DNA from: Thermoanaerobacter wiegelii Rt8.B1
GTDB taxonomy: Bacteria; Bacillota; Thermoanaerobacteria; Thermoanaerobacterales; Thermoanaerobacteraceae
Assembly: GCF_000147695.2 (NCBI RefSeq)
Contig: NC_015958.1
Coordinates: 1,218,501-1,282,500 of the forward strand
Direction of reading: 5' to 3'
DNA length: 64,000 nt
Positions 45,731-55,162 of the stretch are shown piece after piece. The translations under genes were made by a program, and so were the position numbers. The notes beneath the pieces were generated by a model. The model did no database searches. It was given only the letters and a program-made list of their open reading frames with translations, and was not told the DNA's origin. Position 1 is the stretch's first letter, and every line of letters begins with the position of its first letter.

Positions 45731-47593
45731 ATGTTAGAACAAATTAACAGCCCTTATGATTTAAAAAAAATTGACAAAAAGGACTTTCCACTGCTTTGTG
45801 AAGAAATACGCCAGTTTTTAATAGAAAAGGTGTCTAAAACAGGTGGGCATTTAGCTTCAAACCTTGGAATTGTTGAACTTACAGTTGCACTTCACTATGT
45901 TTTTAATTCACCTGTTGACAAAATAATTTGGGATGTTGGGCATCAATGTTATGTACATAAAATAATTACAGGTAGGAAAGACCAGTTTGATACTTTAAGG
46001 AAATTCAATGGCCTTTCTGGTTATACTAAAAGAACGGAAAGTGTGCATGATATATTTGGAGCAGGTCACAGTAGCACCTCTATATCTGCAGCATTGGGTA
46101 TTGCCAAGGCAAGAGATTTAAAGGGTGAAAAATATTCTGTTGTAGCGGTAATCGGTGATGGAGCTTTGACAGGTGGCATGGCTTTTGAAGCATTAAATAA
46201 TGCAGGAAGGTCTAAAACAGATTTGATTGTCGTGCTAAATCACAATGAGATGTCTATTTCGGAAAACGTAGGTAGTTTATCTTTGTATTTAAGTAAACTT
46301 AGAACTGACCCTACTTACAACAAATTAAAACAAGAGGTTGATAATTTACTCAATATTGTACCTCCAATAGGAAAAAGCCTTCATAAATACATTGAAAGAA
46401 TTAAGGATTCTGTAAAACAGTTAGTAGTGCCAGGAATGTTTTTTGAAGAGATGGGCTTTACATATTTAGGACCTATTGACGGACATGACGTTGATAGCCT
46501 AATAGAGGTTTTAGAAAGAGCAAAGAAAATAAAAGGACCTATTTTAGTACATGTTATCACAAAAAAAGGCAAAGGCTATAAATTTGCAGAAAAATTTCCT
46601 GATAAATTTCATTCTGCAGCTCCTTTTGACATACAAACAGGTAAGTTTGTAAATGAGGGGCAGGCGACTTATTCTGATGTATTTGGGAAGACTCTTACTG
46701 AAATGGCATTAAAAGATGACAAAATTGTTGCAATAACTGCTGCCATGCCAGAGGGAACAGGGCTTATTCATTTTGCAAAATTGATTCCTGAAAGATTTTT
46801 TGATGTAGGAATAGCAGAGCAGCATGCTACTACCTTTGCAGCAGGAATGGCAGTGCAAGGATATAAACCTTATTTTGCAGTGTATTCTATCTTTTTACAA
46901 AGAGCTTATGACCAGCTTATACACGATGTATGTATACAAAAATTACCTGTTGTTTTTGCAATTGATAGAGCGGGAATTGTAGGAGAGGATGGAGAAACCC
47001 ATCAAGGAGTTTTTGACCTATCATATTTGAGGCCTATACCTAATATAGCGATTATGTCTCCTAAAGATGCCAATGAATTAGTTGAAATGGTTAAATTATC
47101 AAGAAATCTTGACTTCCCTGTTGCCATAAGGTATCCAAGGGGAAAAGCAGGAGAATTCGATATTACAAGAGAATGCAGTATAGAGTTTGGAAAGGCAGAG
47201 TTAATTTCTGAAGGAACAGAAATAGCAATTTTTGCATTAGGAAGAATGGTAGGAAAGGTGTTAGAAGCAAAAGAAATTTTAAAAGCTTCTGATTTGCAAC
47301 CCTTTATTGTCAATTTGAGATTTGTCAAACCTGTAGATGAAGAGCTGATTTTTGATATCTCAAACAAAGTTAAATTTATTGTTACAGTGGAAGACAATGT
47401 CATAGCTGGTGGTGTTGGAAGCGCTATACTCGAGCTTTTAAATTCTAATGGAATATATAAGCCAGTTTTGCGTTTGGGGTTTCCTGATAAATTTATTGAA
47501 CACGGAGATGTGGAAAACTTGTTTAAAAAATACAATTTAGATGCCGAGTCTATCGCAAATACTATACTACAAAAATATAAGGAAATGAGGTAA
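45731..47593 (+). CDS. dxs: 1-deoxy-D-xylulose-5-phosphate synthase
   Basis: 620 aa, thiamine diphosphate enzyme. KTGGHLASNLGIVELTVALHYVF, IIWDVGHQCYVHKIITGR, the ThDP motif VIGDGALTGGMAFEALNNAG...VLNHNEMSIS, RFFDVGIAEQHATTFAAGMA and the C-terminal transketolase domain are all present. First committed step of the MEP isoprenoid pathway, pairing with ispA upstream. Confidence 0.97.
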   Translation: MLEQINSPYDLKKIDKKDFPLLCEEIRQFLIEKVSKTGGHLASNLGIVELTVALHYVFNSPVDKIIWDVGHQCYVHKIITGRKDQFDTLRKFNGLSGYTKRTESVHDIFGAGHSSTSISAALGIAKARDLKGEKYSVVAVIGDGALTGGMAFEALNNAGRSKTDLIVVLNHNEMSISENVGSLSLYLSKLRTDPTYNKLKQEVDNLLNIVPPIGKSLHKYIERIKDSVKQLVVPGMFFEEMGFTYLGPIDGHDVDSLIEVLERAKKIKGPILVHVITKKGKGYKFAEKFPDKFHSAAPFDIQTGKFVNEGQATYSDVFGKTLTEMALKDDKIVAITAAMPEGTGLIHFAKLIPERFFDVGIAEQHATTFAAGMAVQGYKPYFAVYSIFLQRAYDQLIHDVCIQKLPVVFAIDRAGIVGEDGETHQGVFDLSYLRPIPNIAIMSPKDANELVEMVKLSRNLDFPVAIRYPRGKAGEFDITRECSIEFGKAELISEGTEIAIFALGRMVGKVLEAKEILKASDLQPFIVNLRFVKPVDEELIFDISNKVKFIVTVEDNVIAGGVGSAILELLNSNGIYKPVLRLGFPDKFIEHGDVENLFKKYNLDAESIANTILQKYKEMR

Positions 47594-47595
47594 AT

Positions 47596-48390
47596 ATGGC
47601 TTCAAAAAAAGAAAGATTGGATGTTTTGCTTGTTCAAAAAGGTTTTTTCTCCTCAAGAGAAAAAGCAAAAGCTTCTATTATGGCAGGAGAAGTATATGTT
47701 GATGGCAAGAGAATTGAAAAAGCTGGAGAGTTTGTCAACATAGATTCTTCAATTGAAGTAAAAACTAATTCTTTACCTTATGTAAGTAGAGGTGGGCTAA
47801 AGTTACAAAAAGCGATAGAAACGTTTAATATTAATGTGACTGGCAAGATTGCCTTAGACATTGGAGCTTCCACAGGAGGTTTTACTGACTGCCTTTTAAA
47901 ACACGGTGCTTTGAAAGTATATGCTGTAGATGTAGGATACGGGCAATTGGATTGGAGTTTAAGAAATGACCCTCGGGTCATAAACATGGAAAAGACTAAT
48001 ATAAGATTTTTAGAGACATTGCCTGAAATAGTGGACATGATCACAATAGACGTTTCTTTTATCTCCCTTGAACTTGTTATACCTTCTGCAGATAAATTTT
48101 TAAAACCAGAGGGAGATTTGATAGCTTTAATAAAACCTCAATTTGAAGCAGGGAGAGAAAAAGTAGGTAAAAAAGGCGTCGTGAGAGACCCGGCCGTTCA
48201 TAGGGAAGTGATTGAAAAAATTGTGACTTTGTTTCAAAAGTTTAACTACGGTATAATAGATATTACCTATTCTCCTATAAAAGGGGCAGAAGGCAATATA
48301 GAATATTTAATTTACGGCAAAAAGGGAATTGAAAAGCAACACAATTTTGACATTACGAAAATTGTAAAAGAGGCATTTAAAAATTTGTAG
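47596..48390 (+). CDS. tlyA: TlyA-family rRNA 2'-O-methyltransferase
   Basis: 264 aa. N-terminal S4 domain ERLDVLLVQKGFFSSREKAKASIMAGEVYVDG, then a FtsJ-like fold with ALDIGASTGGFTDCLLKHGALKVYAVDVGYGQLDWSLRND and DVSFISLELVIP. TlyA methylates 16S and 23S rRNA in mycobacteria; firmicute YqxC is less well studied. Only 2 bases separate it from dxs. Confidence 0.9.
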   Translation: MASKKERLDVLLVQKGFFSSREKAKASIMAGEVYVDGKRIEKAGEFVNIDSSIEVKTNSLPYVSRGGLKLQKAIETFNINVTGKIALDIGASTGGFTDCLLKHGALKVYAVDVGYGQLDWSLRNDPRVINMEKTNIRFLETLPEIVDMITIDVSFISLELVIPSADKFLKPEGDLIALIKPQFEAGREKVGKKGVVRDPAVHREVIEKIVTLFQKFNYGIIDITYSPIKGAEGNIEYLIYGKKGIEKQHNFDITKIVKEAFKNL

Positions 48391-48439
48391 CAGGAAAATT
48401 TGTTTTTTTGTAGAATATGATAAATGTGGTGATATTATA

Positions 48440-49291
48440 ATGAAAAAAGTCGGTGTAATTCCAAATATTAATAAAGATAAAGACTTAGAAGTGACAAAAT
48501 CTGTAGTAAAATGGCTATTGGAGCATGGTTCTGAACCATATCTTAACGAAATAGTTGCGTCTAAAATGGGTTATGATGAATACGGTAGAAAATCTACAGA
48601 TATATATAGTAAATGCGATTTTATAATTGCTTTAGGTGGAGATGGTACTATTTTAAATGTTGCAAGGCTTTGTGCGCCTTTTGACACGCCTATTTTTGCC
48701 GTGAATTTAGGTCATCTTGGATTTCTTACGGAAGTAGATGTAAATGAGGTGTTTGTTTCTTTAGATAAAATATATAAAGGAGAATATACAGTAGAAAAAA
48801 GGATGATGCTAGAGGCAAATGTAGTTAAAAATGATATGGAGATTATTAATTTTAGAGCTTTGAATGATATTGTCATTACAAGAGGAGCTTTTTCAAGAAT
48901 GGCTCGTATAAATACCTATGTCAATAATAACTATGTAGATACTTATTTAGCAGATGGAGTAATAATTGCAACTCCTACTGGTTCAACTGCTTATTCACTT
49001 TCAGCAGGAGGTCCTATTGTATATCCTACAGTAGAAGTTATAATAATAACACCTATATGTCCCCATACTTTATATTCAAGGTCTATAATAGTTTCACGAG
49101 AGGATGTCCTCAGGTTGGAAATAAGCGAAGAGAATCAAGATTTAATGATAACAACCGACGGACAACAGGGATATAAACTTGATTATAGAGATATAATTTA
49201 CATTAAAAAAAGCAATGAATATACCAATCTTATAAAAGTAAAAAATACCAATTTTTTTGACTTATTGAGGGACAAACTTACAGAAAGATAA
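48440..49291 (+). CDS. nadK: NAD kinase
   Basis: 283 aa. The GGDG motif IIALGGDGTILNVARL, NLGHLGFLTEV, RALNDIVITRGA, and VIIATPTGSTAYSLSAGGPIVYP (NE/D and GGPIV motifs) are all there. Makes NADP+ from NAD+ and ATP. It starts at ATG 48440 after a 49-base gap with GTGGTGA. Confidence 0.95.
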   Translation: MKKVGVIPNINKDKDLEVTKSVVKWLLEHGSEPYLNEIVASKMGYDEYGRKSTDIYSKCDFIIALGGDGTILNVARLCAPFDTPIFAVNLGHLGFLTEVDVNEVFVSLDKIYKGEYTVEKRMMLEANVVKNDMEIINFRALNDIVITRGAFSRMARINTYVNNNYVDTYLADGVIIATPTGSTAYSLSAGGPIVYPTVEVIIITPICPHTLYSRSIIVSREDVLRLEISEENQDLMITTDGQQGYKLDYRDIIYIKKSNEYTNLIKVKNTNFFDLLRDKLTER

Positions 49292-49315
49292 AAAGTAAAA
49301 GAGGTGAAGATTACT

Positions 49316-49771
49316 ATGATGAAAATAGCTCGACACGCTAAAATTCTTGAAATAATATCTGAAAAAGAAATTGAAACACAGGAAGAGTTAGCAGCTGAAC
49401 TTCAAAAACAAGGTATTGATGTGACTCAAGCGACTGTGTCAAGAGATATAAAAGAATTGAGACTGATAAAAGTTTTAACAGAGGATGGAAAAAGATATAA
49501 ATACGCCCCGATGGGAAAAGTAGATAGCCATATTACAGATAGACTAATGACTTTATTATCTGAGTCTATAGTGAGCGTGGATTATGCTGGAAATATCATA
49601 GCTATAAAAACGTTATCAGGCACAGCTCCCGCAGCAGCAGAGGCGATTGATACATTAAATTGGAAAGATATAGTTGGAACTTTAGCAGGTGACAATACCA
49701 TTTTTGTTTTAGTGAGAAATGAAGAAGCTGTTCAAGAGCTATTGGAGAAATTCAGAAAGTTAGTTAAGTGA
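49316..49771 (+). CDS. argR: Arginine repressor (ArgR/AhrC)
   Basis: 151 aa. N-terminal winged helix [49 protein letters not shown] (with SRDIKEL recognition helix), and C-terminal hexamerisation domain with [31 protein letters not shown] including the arginine-binding GTxA..D and GDDT-like GDNT region. GAGGTGA (49301-49307) precedes ATG 49316 by 8 bases, so the earlier in-frame GTG within that site is not used. Confidence 0.94.
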   Translation: MMKIARHAKILEIISEKEIETQEELAAELQKQGIDVTQATVSRDIKELRLIKVLTEDGKRYKYAPMGKVDSHITDRLMTLLSESIVSVDYAGNIIAIKTLSGTAPAAAEAIDTLNWKDIVGTLAGDNTIFVLVRNEEAVQELLEKFRKLVK

Positions 49772-49788
49772 TTTTTGGGGGTTTTGTT

Positions 49789-51489
49789 ATGCTTTTAGCA
49801 CTTAGCATCCAAAACGTTGCACTTATTGACAAGGCAGAAATACAATTTGAAGAAGGATTCAATGTATTAACTGGAGAAACAGGAGCAGGGAAATCTATAG
49901 TTATAGACTCGGTTTTGCTGCTTTTAGGTAGTCGAGCCAGTAGAGATATAATACGTACTGGTGAAGAAAAAGCTATCGTAGAAGGAATATTTTTTGTGGA
50001 TTCTAACAAGGATAAAATTGTAGAAATTTTAGAAGAAGTAGGTTTGAGCTTAGAAGAGGATGATACTTTGATAATAAATAGAGAAATTACAAGCAGTGGA
50101 AGAAGTTATTGTAGGATAAATGGCAGAATAGTGCCTCTTTCTTTTTTGAGTAAAATAGGTGCTTTCTTGGTAGATATTTTAGGTCAACATGAGCATCAGT
50201 TTCTTTTAGACAATACAAAACATCTTTCTATTTTAGATAATTTTGGTGACCAAAAGTTTAAAAGTTTAAAAGAAAAATTTAAAGAGCTGTTAGAAGAATA
50301 TAGAAAGATACAAAATGAGATTTCAAGTTTTTTTAAAGATGAAAAAGAAAAGAATGAAACAATTGATCTTTTGAAGTATCAAATTGAAGAGATTGAAAAG
50401 GCGAATTTGAGCGTAGAAGAGGAAACACAGTTGTTAGAAAAAAGAAATTTGCTTATGAATTTCGAAAAATTATTTACTGCTATGAATTCTAGTTACAAAA
50501 TTTTGTACGAAGGTAGTGGGAGCTTTTCTGTTTTAGATAATTTACATGTTGTAATAAAAAATTTAGAAACAGCCTTTTCTATAGATGAAAAGCTTAAAGG
50601 TTTAAAAGATAAGCTGGAGAATATTCTCTATGAATTAGAGGATTGTGCTTTACAGGTACGGGATTACTTGAATGGCTTAGATTTTAACCAGCAAAGTTTA
50701 GAGGAAATAGAAATACGATTAGATCAAATAAATTCCTTGAAAAGAAAATATGGACCTACAATACAGCATATTTTAGAATTTAAAGAAAATAAAAAAAGAG
50801 AATTAGAGAATATATTAAATTTTGAAGAAAAGCAAGAAGAATTGAAGCTTAAGCAGCAAAAGTTATGGAAAAAAATTTTAGAAGTTGGTGAAGCATTACA
50901 TCTCAAAAGGAAGCAAATAGCAGATAACATAGAAAAAAATATAAATCAAATTTTAGTTGAACTTAATATGCCAAATGCTTATTTTAAAGTGAATATAGAA
51001 AAAATGGAAGAACCTACTGAAACAGGATTTGATAAAATTGAATTTTTAATTTCTACAAATATAGGAGAGCCTTTAAAACCTTTGTCTAAAATTGCTTCTG
51101 GTGGCGAGCTTTCGAGAATTATGCTGGCATTAAAAACTATTCTCGCTTCCGCAGATGGAATTTCCACTTTGATTTTCGACGAAGTTGATACAGGAATAAG
51201 CGGGAAAACTGCCCAATTAGTAGCTGAAAAAATGGCATATCTTTCTAAAAAACATCAATTGATTTGTGTGACTCATTTACCTCAAATCGCTTCTATGGCA
51301 GATACACATTATCGAATCTCCAAAATTACAAAAAATGAAAGAACTTATATAAATGTGGAAAAACTTGACTATCAAGGTAAAATAAATGAATTAGCTCGTA
51401 TTATGGGAGGATCACATGTTACTCAGACTACTTTAGAACATTCAAAAGAATTATTAGATATTGCATCTCAATTTAAAAGCAAAATTTAA
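49789..51489 (+). CDS. recN: DNA repair protein RecN
   Basis: 566 aa, SMC-like. Walker A LTGETGAGKSIVIDSVLLLLGSRAS, Q-loop DILGQHEHQFLLD, long coiled coils, the signature KIASGGELSRIMLALKTIL, Walker B TLIFDEVDTGISGKTAQLVAEKM and CVTHLPQIASMADTHYRI. Acts early in double-strand break repair. ATG 49789 follows GGGGG; the longer open frame overlaps argR. Confidence 0.96.
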   Translation: MLLALSIQNVALIDKAEIQFEEGFNVLTGETGAGKSIVIDSVLLLLGSRASRDIIRTGEEKAIVEGIFFVDSNKDKIVEILEEVGLSLEEDDTLIINREITSSGRSYCRINGRIVPLSFLSKIGAFLVDILGQHEHQFLLDNTKHLSILDNFGDQKFKSLKEKFKELLEEYRKIQNEISSFFKDEKEKNETIDLLKYQIEEIEKANLSVEEETQLLEKRNLLMNFEKLFTAMNSSYKILYEGSGSFSVLDNLHVVIKNLETAFSIDEKLKGLKDKLENILYELEDCALQVRDYLNGLDFNQQSLEEIEIRLDQINSLKRKYGPTIQHILEFKENKKRELENILNFEEKQEELKLKQQKLWKKILEVGEALHLKRKQIADNIEKNINQILVELNMPNAYFKVNIEKMEEPTETGFDKIEFLISTNIGEPLKPLSKIASGGELSRIMLALKTILASADGISTLIFDEVDTGISGKTAQLVAEKMAYLSKKHQLICVTHLPQIASMADTHYRISKITKNERTYINVEKLDYQGKINELARIMGGSHVTQTTLEHSKELLDIASQFKSKI

Positions 51490-51502
51490 TATTTTAGTTT
51501 AA

Positions 51503-51606
51503 TCTCACTTCCTTTTACTATCGGATAATATATTGACAGTATATAAAGCTTTAAAAAAGGTTAAGTTAATTTTAGATTAAAATAAGCTGCAAAAAAGGAA
51601 GTGAGA
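51503..51606 (+). promoter_or_regulatory. Inverted repeat hiding the spoIVB binding site, with a sigma-F-like promoter inside
   Basis: TCTCACTTCCTTTT (51503-51516) and AAAAGGAAGTGAGA (51593-51606) are exact complements; the right arm is the spoIVB ribosome binding site. In the 76 bases between them lies GTATA (51539-51543), 15 bases, GGTTAAGTTA (51559-51568). That matches the sigma-F pattern GYATA-N15-GGnnAnAHTR at all but one fixed position. mRNA started there lacks the left arm; read-through from recN contains both. Confidence 0.65.
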
Positions 51607-51608
51607 GA

Positions 51609-52922
51609 ATGACAAAAAATACAGTAAAATTGCTACTTTTTATATCCTTAAGCTTTTTTTTAGTATTTGCAAATTATTTTACTCCTATACAAGATATAGC
51701 GAAAACTCCCTCAAGTTTTAAATTTTTTCAAGGTGAAAAAGTTAATTATAACTTTAATATACCAATAAAAGTAAGTTTTCAAGCTGATAAAAAAGGTTTT
51801 TTAAAAATTAATGAGACAGAAGATAAAAATGTTTTAAATTTGAAAGAACCTATTACTATAGAAGCGGTAAACACTGGCACAGTAAATTTGGATTTTAAGC
51901 TCTTTGGAATATTTCCTATAAAGCATATCAGTGTTGACATCGTTCCGACAATAAAAGTAGTACCGGGCGGCCAAGCGATAGGGGTCAAGTTAAATACAAA
52001 GGGAGTATTAGTAGTAGGCTATTCAGATATAATGGGGGAGGACGGTAAAATTTATAGTCCTTATAAGCAAGGGAAAATACAGATAGGAGATATAATATTA
52101 GAAGTCAACGGCATAGAAATAAAGCAAGCAGAAGACATTACACAAATTGCAAATGAATTACAGGGAAAAGCCTTAAAGTTAAAAATAAATAGAAAAAATA
52201 ATATCTTTTATACTACGATTTATCCTATAAAGTCAAAAGAGGATAGACAATACAGAATAGGTCTTTGGGTGAGAGACCACACTGCTGGTATAGGTACTTT
52301 AACCTTTTATTATCCTACTAGCAAGATGTATGGAGCTTTAGGTCATGCTATAACTGATATAGATACTGGTCACATGTTATCAGTAGAAAATGGAGAGATT
52401 ATGAATTCTCGAATTACTTCTATTGACCAAGGAAGAAGAAGTAAACCTGGGGAATTAAAAGGGATTTTTTTAGAAGAAGTTGATACAATAGGGAATATAT
52501 TAAAAAACACTGAATTTGGAATTTACGGGAATATGTATGAAGACTTTAAGAACGATTTGTATGGTGAGATTCCTATAGCATATCAAAGCCAAATAAAAGA
52601 AGGGCCAGCTAAAATATTGGCTACCATTGATAATACAGGTATACAGCAATTTGATATTGAAATTATCAAAAAAGCGTATCAAGAAACTCCTAGCCCTAAA
52701 AGTATGATAATTAAAATTGTTGACAAGAATTTATTAAAAAAGACTGGAGGCATAATACAGGGTATGAGTGGTAGTCCTATTATACAAGATGGAAAACTGG
52801 TAGGAGCAGTTACTCACGTTTTTGTGAATGACCCTACAAAAGGATATGCTGTTTATGCAGAATGGATGATTAATGAAATGAATACTCTACTTAATAATAA
52901 GCAGGTTTTTACAAATAACTAA
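51609..52922 (+). CDS. spoIVB: SpoIVB serine peptidase (S55)
   Basis: 437 aa. N-terminal membrane anchor (about residues 7-24), a PDZ domain (GVKLNTKGVLVVGYSDI...GDIILEVNGIEIKQAEDI), then the S55 protease domain. That domain has GLWVRDHTAGIGTLTFYYP and YGALGHAITDIDTG (catalytic His region), and the Ser in GGIIQGMSGSPIIQDGKLVGAVTHVFVNDPTKGY. Forespore signal that cleaves SpoIVFA and so triggers pro-SigK processing, linking it to sigK in this window. It contains an intact 8-T run (51654-51661). Confidence 0.96.
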   Translation: MTKNTVKLLLFISLSFFLVFANYFTPIQDIAKTPSSFKFFQGEKVNYNFNIPIKVSFQADKKGFLKINETEDKNVLNLKEPITIEAVNTGTVNLDFKLFGIFPIKHISVDIVPTIKVVPGGQAIGVKLNTKGVLVVGYSDIMGEDGKIYSPYKQGKIQIGDIILEVNGIEIKQAEDITQIANELQGKALKLKINRKNNIFYTTIYPIKSKEDRQYRIGLWVRDHTAGIGTLTFYYPTSKMYGALGHAITDIDTGHMLSVENGEIMNSRITSIDQGRRSKPGELKGIFLEEVDTIGNILKNTEFGIYGNMYEDFKNDLYGEIPIAYQSQIKEGPAKILATIDNTGIQQFDIEIIKKAYQETPSPKSMIIKIVDKNLLKKTGGIIQGMSGSPIIQDGKLVGAVTHVFVNDPTKGYAVYAEWMINEMNTLLNNKQVFTNN

Positions 52923-52940
52923 AAATTTTTAAGGGAAAAA

Positions 52941-52969
52941 GAAGGAAATTCAATTATTATGTAGAATAA
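52941..52969 (+). promoter_or_regulatory. Sigma-H promoter of spo0A
   Basis: GAAGGAAAT (52941-52949), 11 bases, GTAGAATAA (52961-52969). Every fixed position of the sigma-H consensus RnAGGAwWW-N11/12-RnnGAATww is matched. No clear 0A box is visible nearby. Confidence 0.82.
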
Positions 52970-53007
52970 ATATTATATACTAATATTAGCAATGGGAGGT
53001 TAAATAA

Positions 53008-53790
53008 TTGGTTAAGAAGATTAGAGTAGGGATAGCAGATGATAACAAAGAATTTGCTACTATTTTAGCTGAGTATTTATCTACTCAAGAAAATATTGAA
53101 GTGGTTGGTGTTGCCAATGACGGCAACCAAGCGATTGAACTCATTAAAAATCAACCGCCAGATTTGTTAATTTTAGATATTATAATGCCATATTTAGATG
53201 GCATTGGTGTTTTGGAAAAGATAAATGAAGAACAATTAAAAAAGCCTAAAATTTTAGTCTTATCTGCAGTAGGCCAAGAAAAAATAACTCAACGGGCTAT
53301 TGCATTAGGGGCAGATTATTATATTTTAAAACCTTTTGATTTAGCTATGTTGTCAAAAAGGATTTCTGAGCTTATGGAGCCTGAATTAGATGTAGTATCA
53401 AAGACTGTATTTCCTGTGGTAAAAGCGAAGAAAAATTATGACCTTGAAGCAATGATTACAGAAATTATTCATGAGGTAGGAGTACCAGCTCATATAAAAG
53501 GCTATATGTATCTAAGAGATGCTATTTCTCTTGTTATTAGCAATATGGAGTATTTAAATTCTGTAACTAAAATGTTATATCCTAAAATTGCTGAAAAGTA
53601 CAATACTACTCCTAGCAGAGTAGAAAGAGCTATAAGGCATGCAATAGAAGTTGCTTGGAGCAGGGGCAAAACAGAAGTCTTAAATGAACTTTTTGGATAT
53701 ACTATAAATGACGAAAAAGGTAAGCCGACAAACTCAGAATTCATCGCGCTTATTGCTGATAAATTGAGGTTGGGGATGAAAGCGGGGTAA
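53008..53790 (+). CDS. spo0A: Sporulation master regulator Spo0A
   Basis: 260 aa. Receiver domain with acidic pocket GIADDNKEF, phosphorylated Asp in [13 protein letters not shown], Thr/Ser switch LVLSAVG and Lys in YYILKPFD. The C-terminal DNA-binding domain has [28 protein letters not shown] and the recognition region [23 protein letters not shown]. Start TTG 53008 behind GGGAGG. It decides entry into sporulation. Confidence 0.97.
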   Translation: MVKKIRVGIADDNKEFATILAEYLSTQENIEVVGVANDGNQAIELIKNQPPDLLILDIIMPYLDGIGVLEKINEEQLKKPKILVLSAVGQEKITQRAIALGADYYILKPFDLAMLSKRISELMEPELDVVSKTVFPVVKAKKNYDLEAMITEIIHEVGVPAHIKGYMYLRDAISLVISNMEYLNSVTKMLYPKIAEKYNTTPSRVERAIRHAIEVAWSRGKTEVLNELFGYTINDEKGKPTNSEFIALIADKLRLGMKAG

Positions 53791-53819
53791 AAGGGGTAGA
53801 TACCTGCTTTCTCTTTTTT
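53779..53819 (+). terminator. Terminator at the end of spo0A
   Basis: AAAGCGGGGTA (53779-53789) pairs with TACCTGCTTT (53801-53810), allowing a wobble and one bulge, followed by CTCTTTTTT. The left arm includes the last codons and stop. Confidence 0.7.
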
Positions 53820-53893
53820 AACCTCCCATTTCAAAAGGGCAACAAACATAAAATAGGGCGATAAATATTGAATTTTCACGGCGACAAATAAGT

Positions 53894-53937
53894 TATGTCC
53901 TCTGTTTGTTAAAAAAACAAATAGAGGGCATATTTTA
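53894..53937 (+). terminator. Second terminator in the spo0A-steA gap
   Basis: The 17-base arms 53894-53910 and 53916-53932 pair throughout with two G-U wobbles around an A5 loop, followed by TTTTA. Nothing else is visible in 53820-53893. No gene is present in the 238 bases between spo0A and steA. Confidence 0.75.
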
Positions 53938-53981
53938 TGTGATTGACATGTTGACTTTTTATTTCATGTAAAAATTTTTTA

Positions 53982-53990
53982 TGCTATAAT
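53982..53990 (+). promoter_or_regulatory. Extended -10 promoter for the steA operon
   Basis: TG-C-TATAAT with a weak TTTCAT (53962-53967) 17 bases upstream. It lies 38 bases before the steA start. Confidence 0.6.
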
Positions 53991-54028
53991 AATAAACAAT
54001 GGGATGTTACTTTATGGAGGAAGCTTGT

Positions 54029-55150
54029 ATGCAAATAACAGGTACAATTAAAATGGATAAAAGAACTAAAAATTTAGTAAAAAGACTAAATTCTGGAGAA
54101 ATAGCTATAATTGACCATAGAGATATAGATGAAGTGGCTGCTGAATCCTTAGTTGAAAAAAAAGTTTTGGCAGTCATAAATGCTGATAAGTCTATAAGTG
54201 GCAGATATCCTAACATGGGGCCTTCTATTTTATGTGAGGCTGGAATTCCAATTATTGACGATGTTGGGAAGGATATTTTTGATTTGTTGAAAGAAAATGA
54301 CAAAATCACTATAATAGATAATGAAATATATAAAGATGGTGTGTTTATAAAAAGCGGGAAACTTCTTACAAAGGACGTTATAAACTATAAATTGCAAGAA
54401 AGTCGCGAAAACATAGGTGTTGAATTAGATAAATTTATTGAAAATACATTGGAATATGCAAAAAAAGAAAAATATTTTATTTTGGGTGGTGTTGAATTAC
54501 CTAATACTAAAACTCGTTTTAAAAATAGACATGCTCTTGTGGTTGTTAGAGGAAAGGATTACAAAGAAGATTTGTTTACAATAAAACAGTATATTAACGA
54601 TGTAAAACCGATTTTAATAGGGGTAGATGGAGGGGCAGATGCTCTTTTAGAGTTTGGCCTTGTTCCTGACATAGTCATTGGAGATATGGACAGTGTAAGC
54701 GATGAGGCTTTAAAAAAGGCTAAGGAAATTATTGTTCATGCCTATCCCGACGGAAGAGCGCCGGGCTTGGAAAGAGTAACGGCATTAGGCCTTAAAGCAG
54801 AAATTTTTAAGGCTCCAGGTACAAGTGAAGATATAGCTATGCTTTTGGCTTTTGAAAAAGGTGCTGACTTAATTGTGGCTGTAGGGACCCATTCCAGCAT
54901 GATTGATTTTCTGGAAAAAGGGAGAAAAGGAATGTCAAGCACTTTTTTAGTGCGATTAAAAGTAGGAGAAAAATTAATCGATGCCAAAGGAGTAAATAAG
55001 CTGTACAGAGAAACTTTTAAAATTTCTTATATATTTAGCATTATACTGGCAGCATTGATTCCTCTTGGAGTAATAGCGTATTTTTCACCACCTATGCAGC
55101 AGCTATTGAAACTATTACAACTTAGAATTCGCCTTTTAATCGGATTTTGA
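54029..55150 (+). CDS. steA: SteA-family protein (putative cytokinetic ring protein)
   Basis: 373 aa. The N-terminal part has GTIKMDKRTKNLVKRLNSGEIAIIDHRDIDEVAAESLVEKKVLAVINADKSISGRYPNMGP. A thiamine-pyrophosphokinase-like domain follows (IGVDGGADALLEFGLVPDIVIGDMDSVSDEAL), then a C-terminal membrane helix. In corynebacteria SteA and SteB form a membrane complex at the division site that influences cell separation. GGAGG (54016-54020) is 8 bases before ATG 54029; ATG 54014 lacks a site. Confidence 0.85.
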   Translation: MQITGTIKMDKRTKNLVKRLNSGEIAIIDHRDIDEVAAESLVEKKVLAVINADKSISGRYPNMGPSILCEAGIPIIDDVGKDIFDLLKENDKITIIDNEIYKDGVFIKSGKLLTKDVINYKLQESRENIGVELDKFIENTLEYAKKEKYFILGGVELPNTKTRFKNRHALVVVRGKDYKEDLFTIKQYINDVKPILIGVDGGADALLEFGLVPDIVIGDMDSVSDEALKKAKEIIVHAYPDGRAPGLERVTALGLKAEIFKAPGTSEDIAMLLAFEKGADLIVAVGTHSSMIDFLEKGRKGMSSTFLVRLKVGEKLIDAKGVNKLYRETFKISYIFSIILAALIPLGVIAYFSPPMQQLLKLLQLRIRLLIGF

Positions 55151-55162
55151 GGAGGACTTTCT

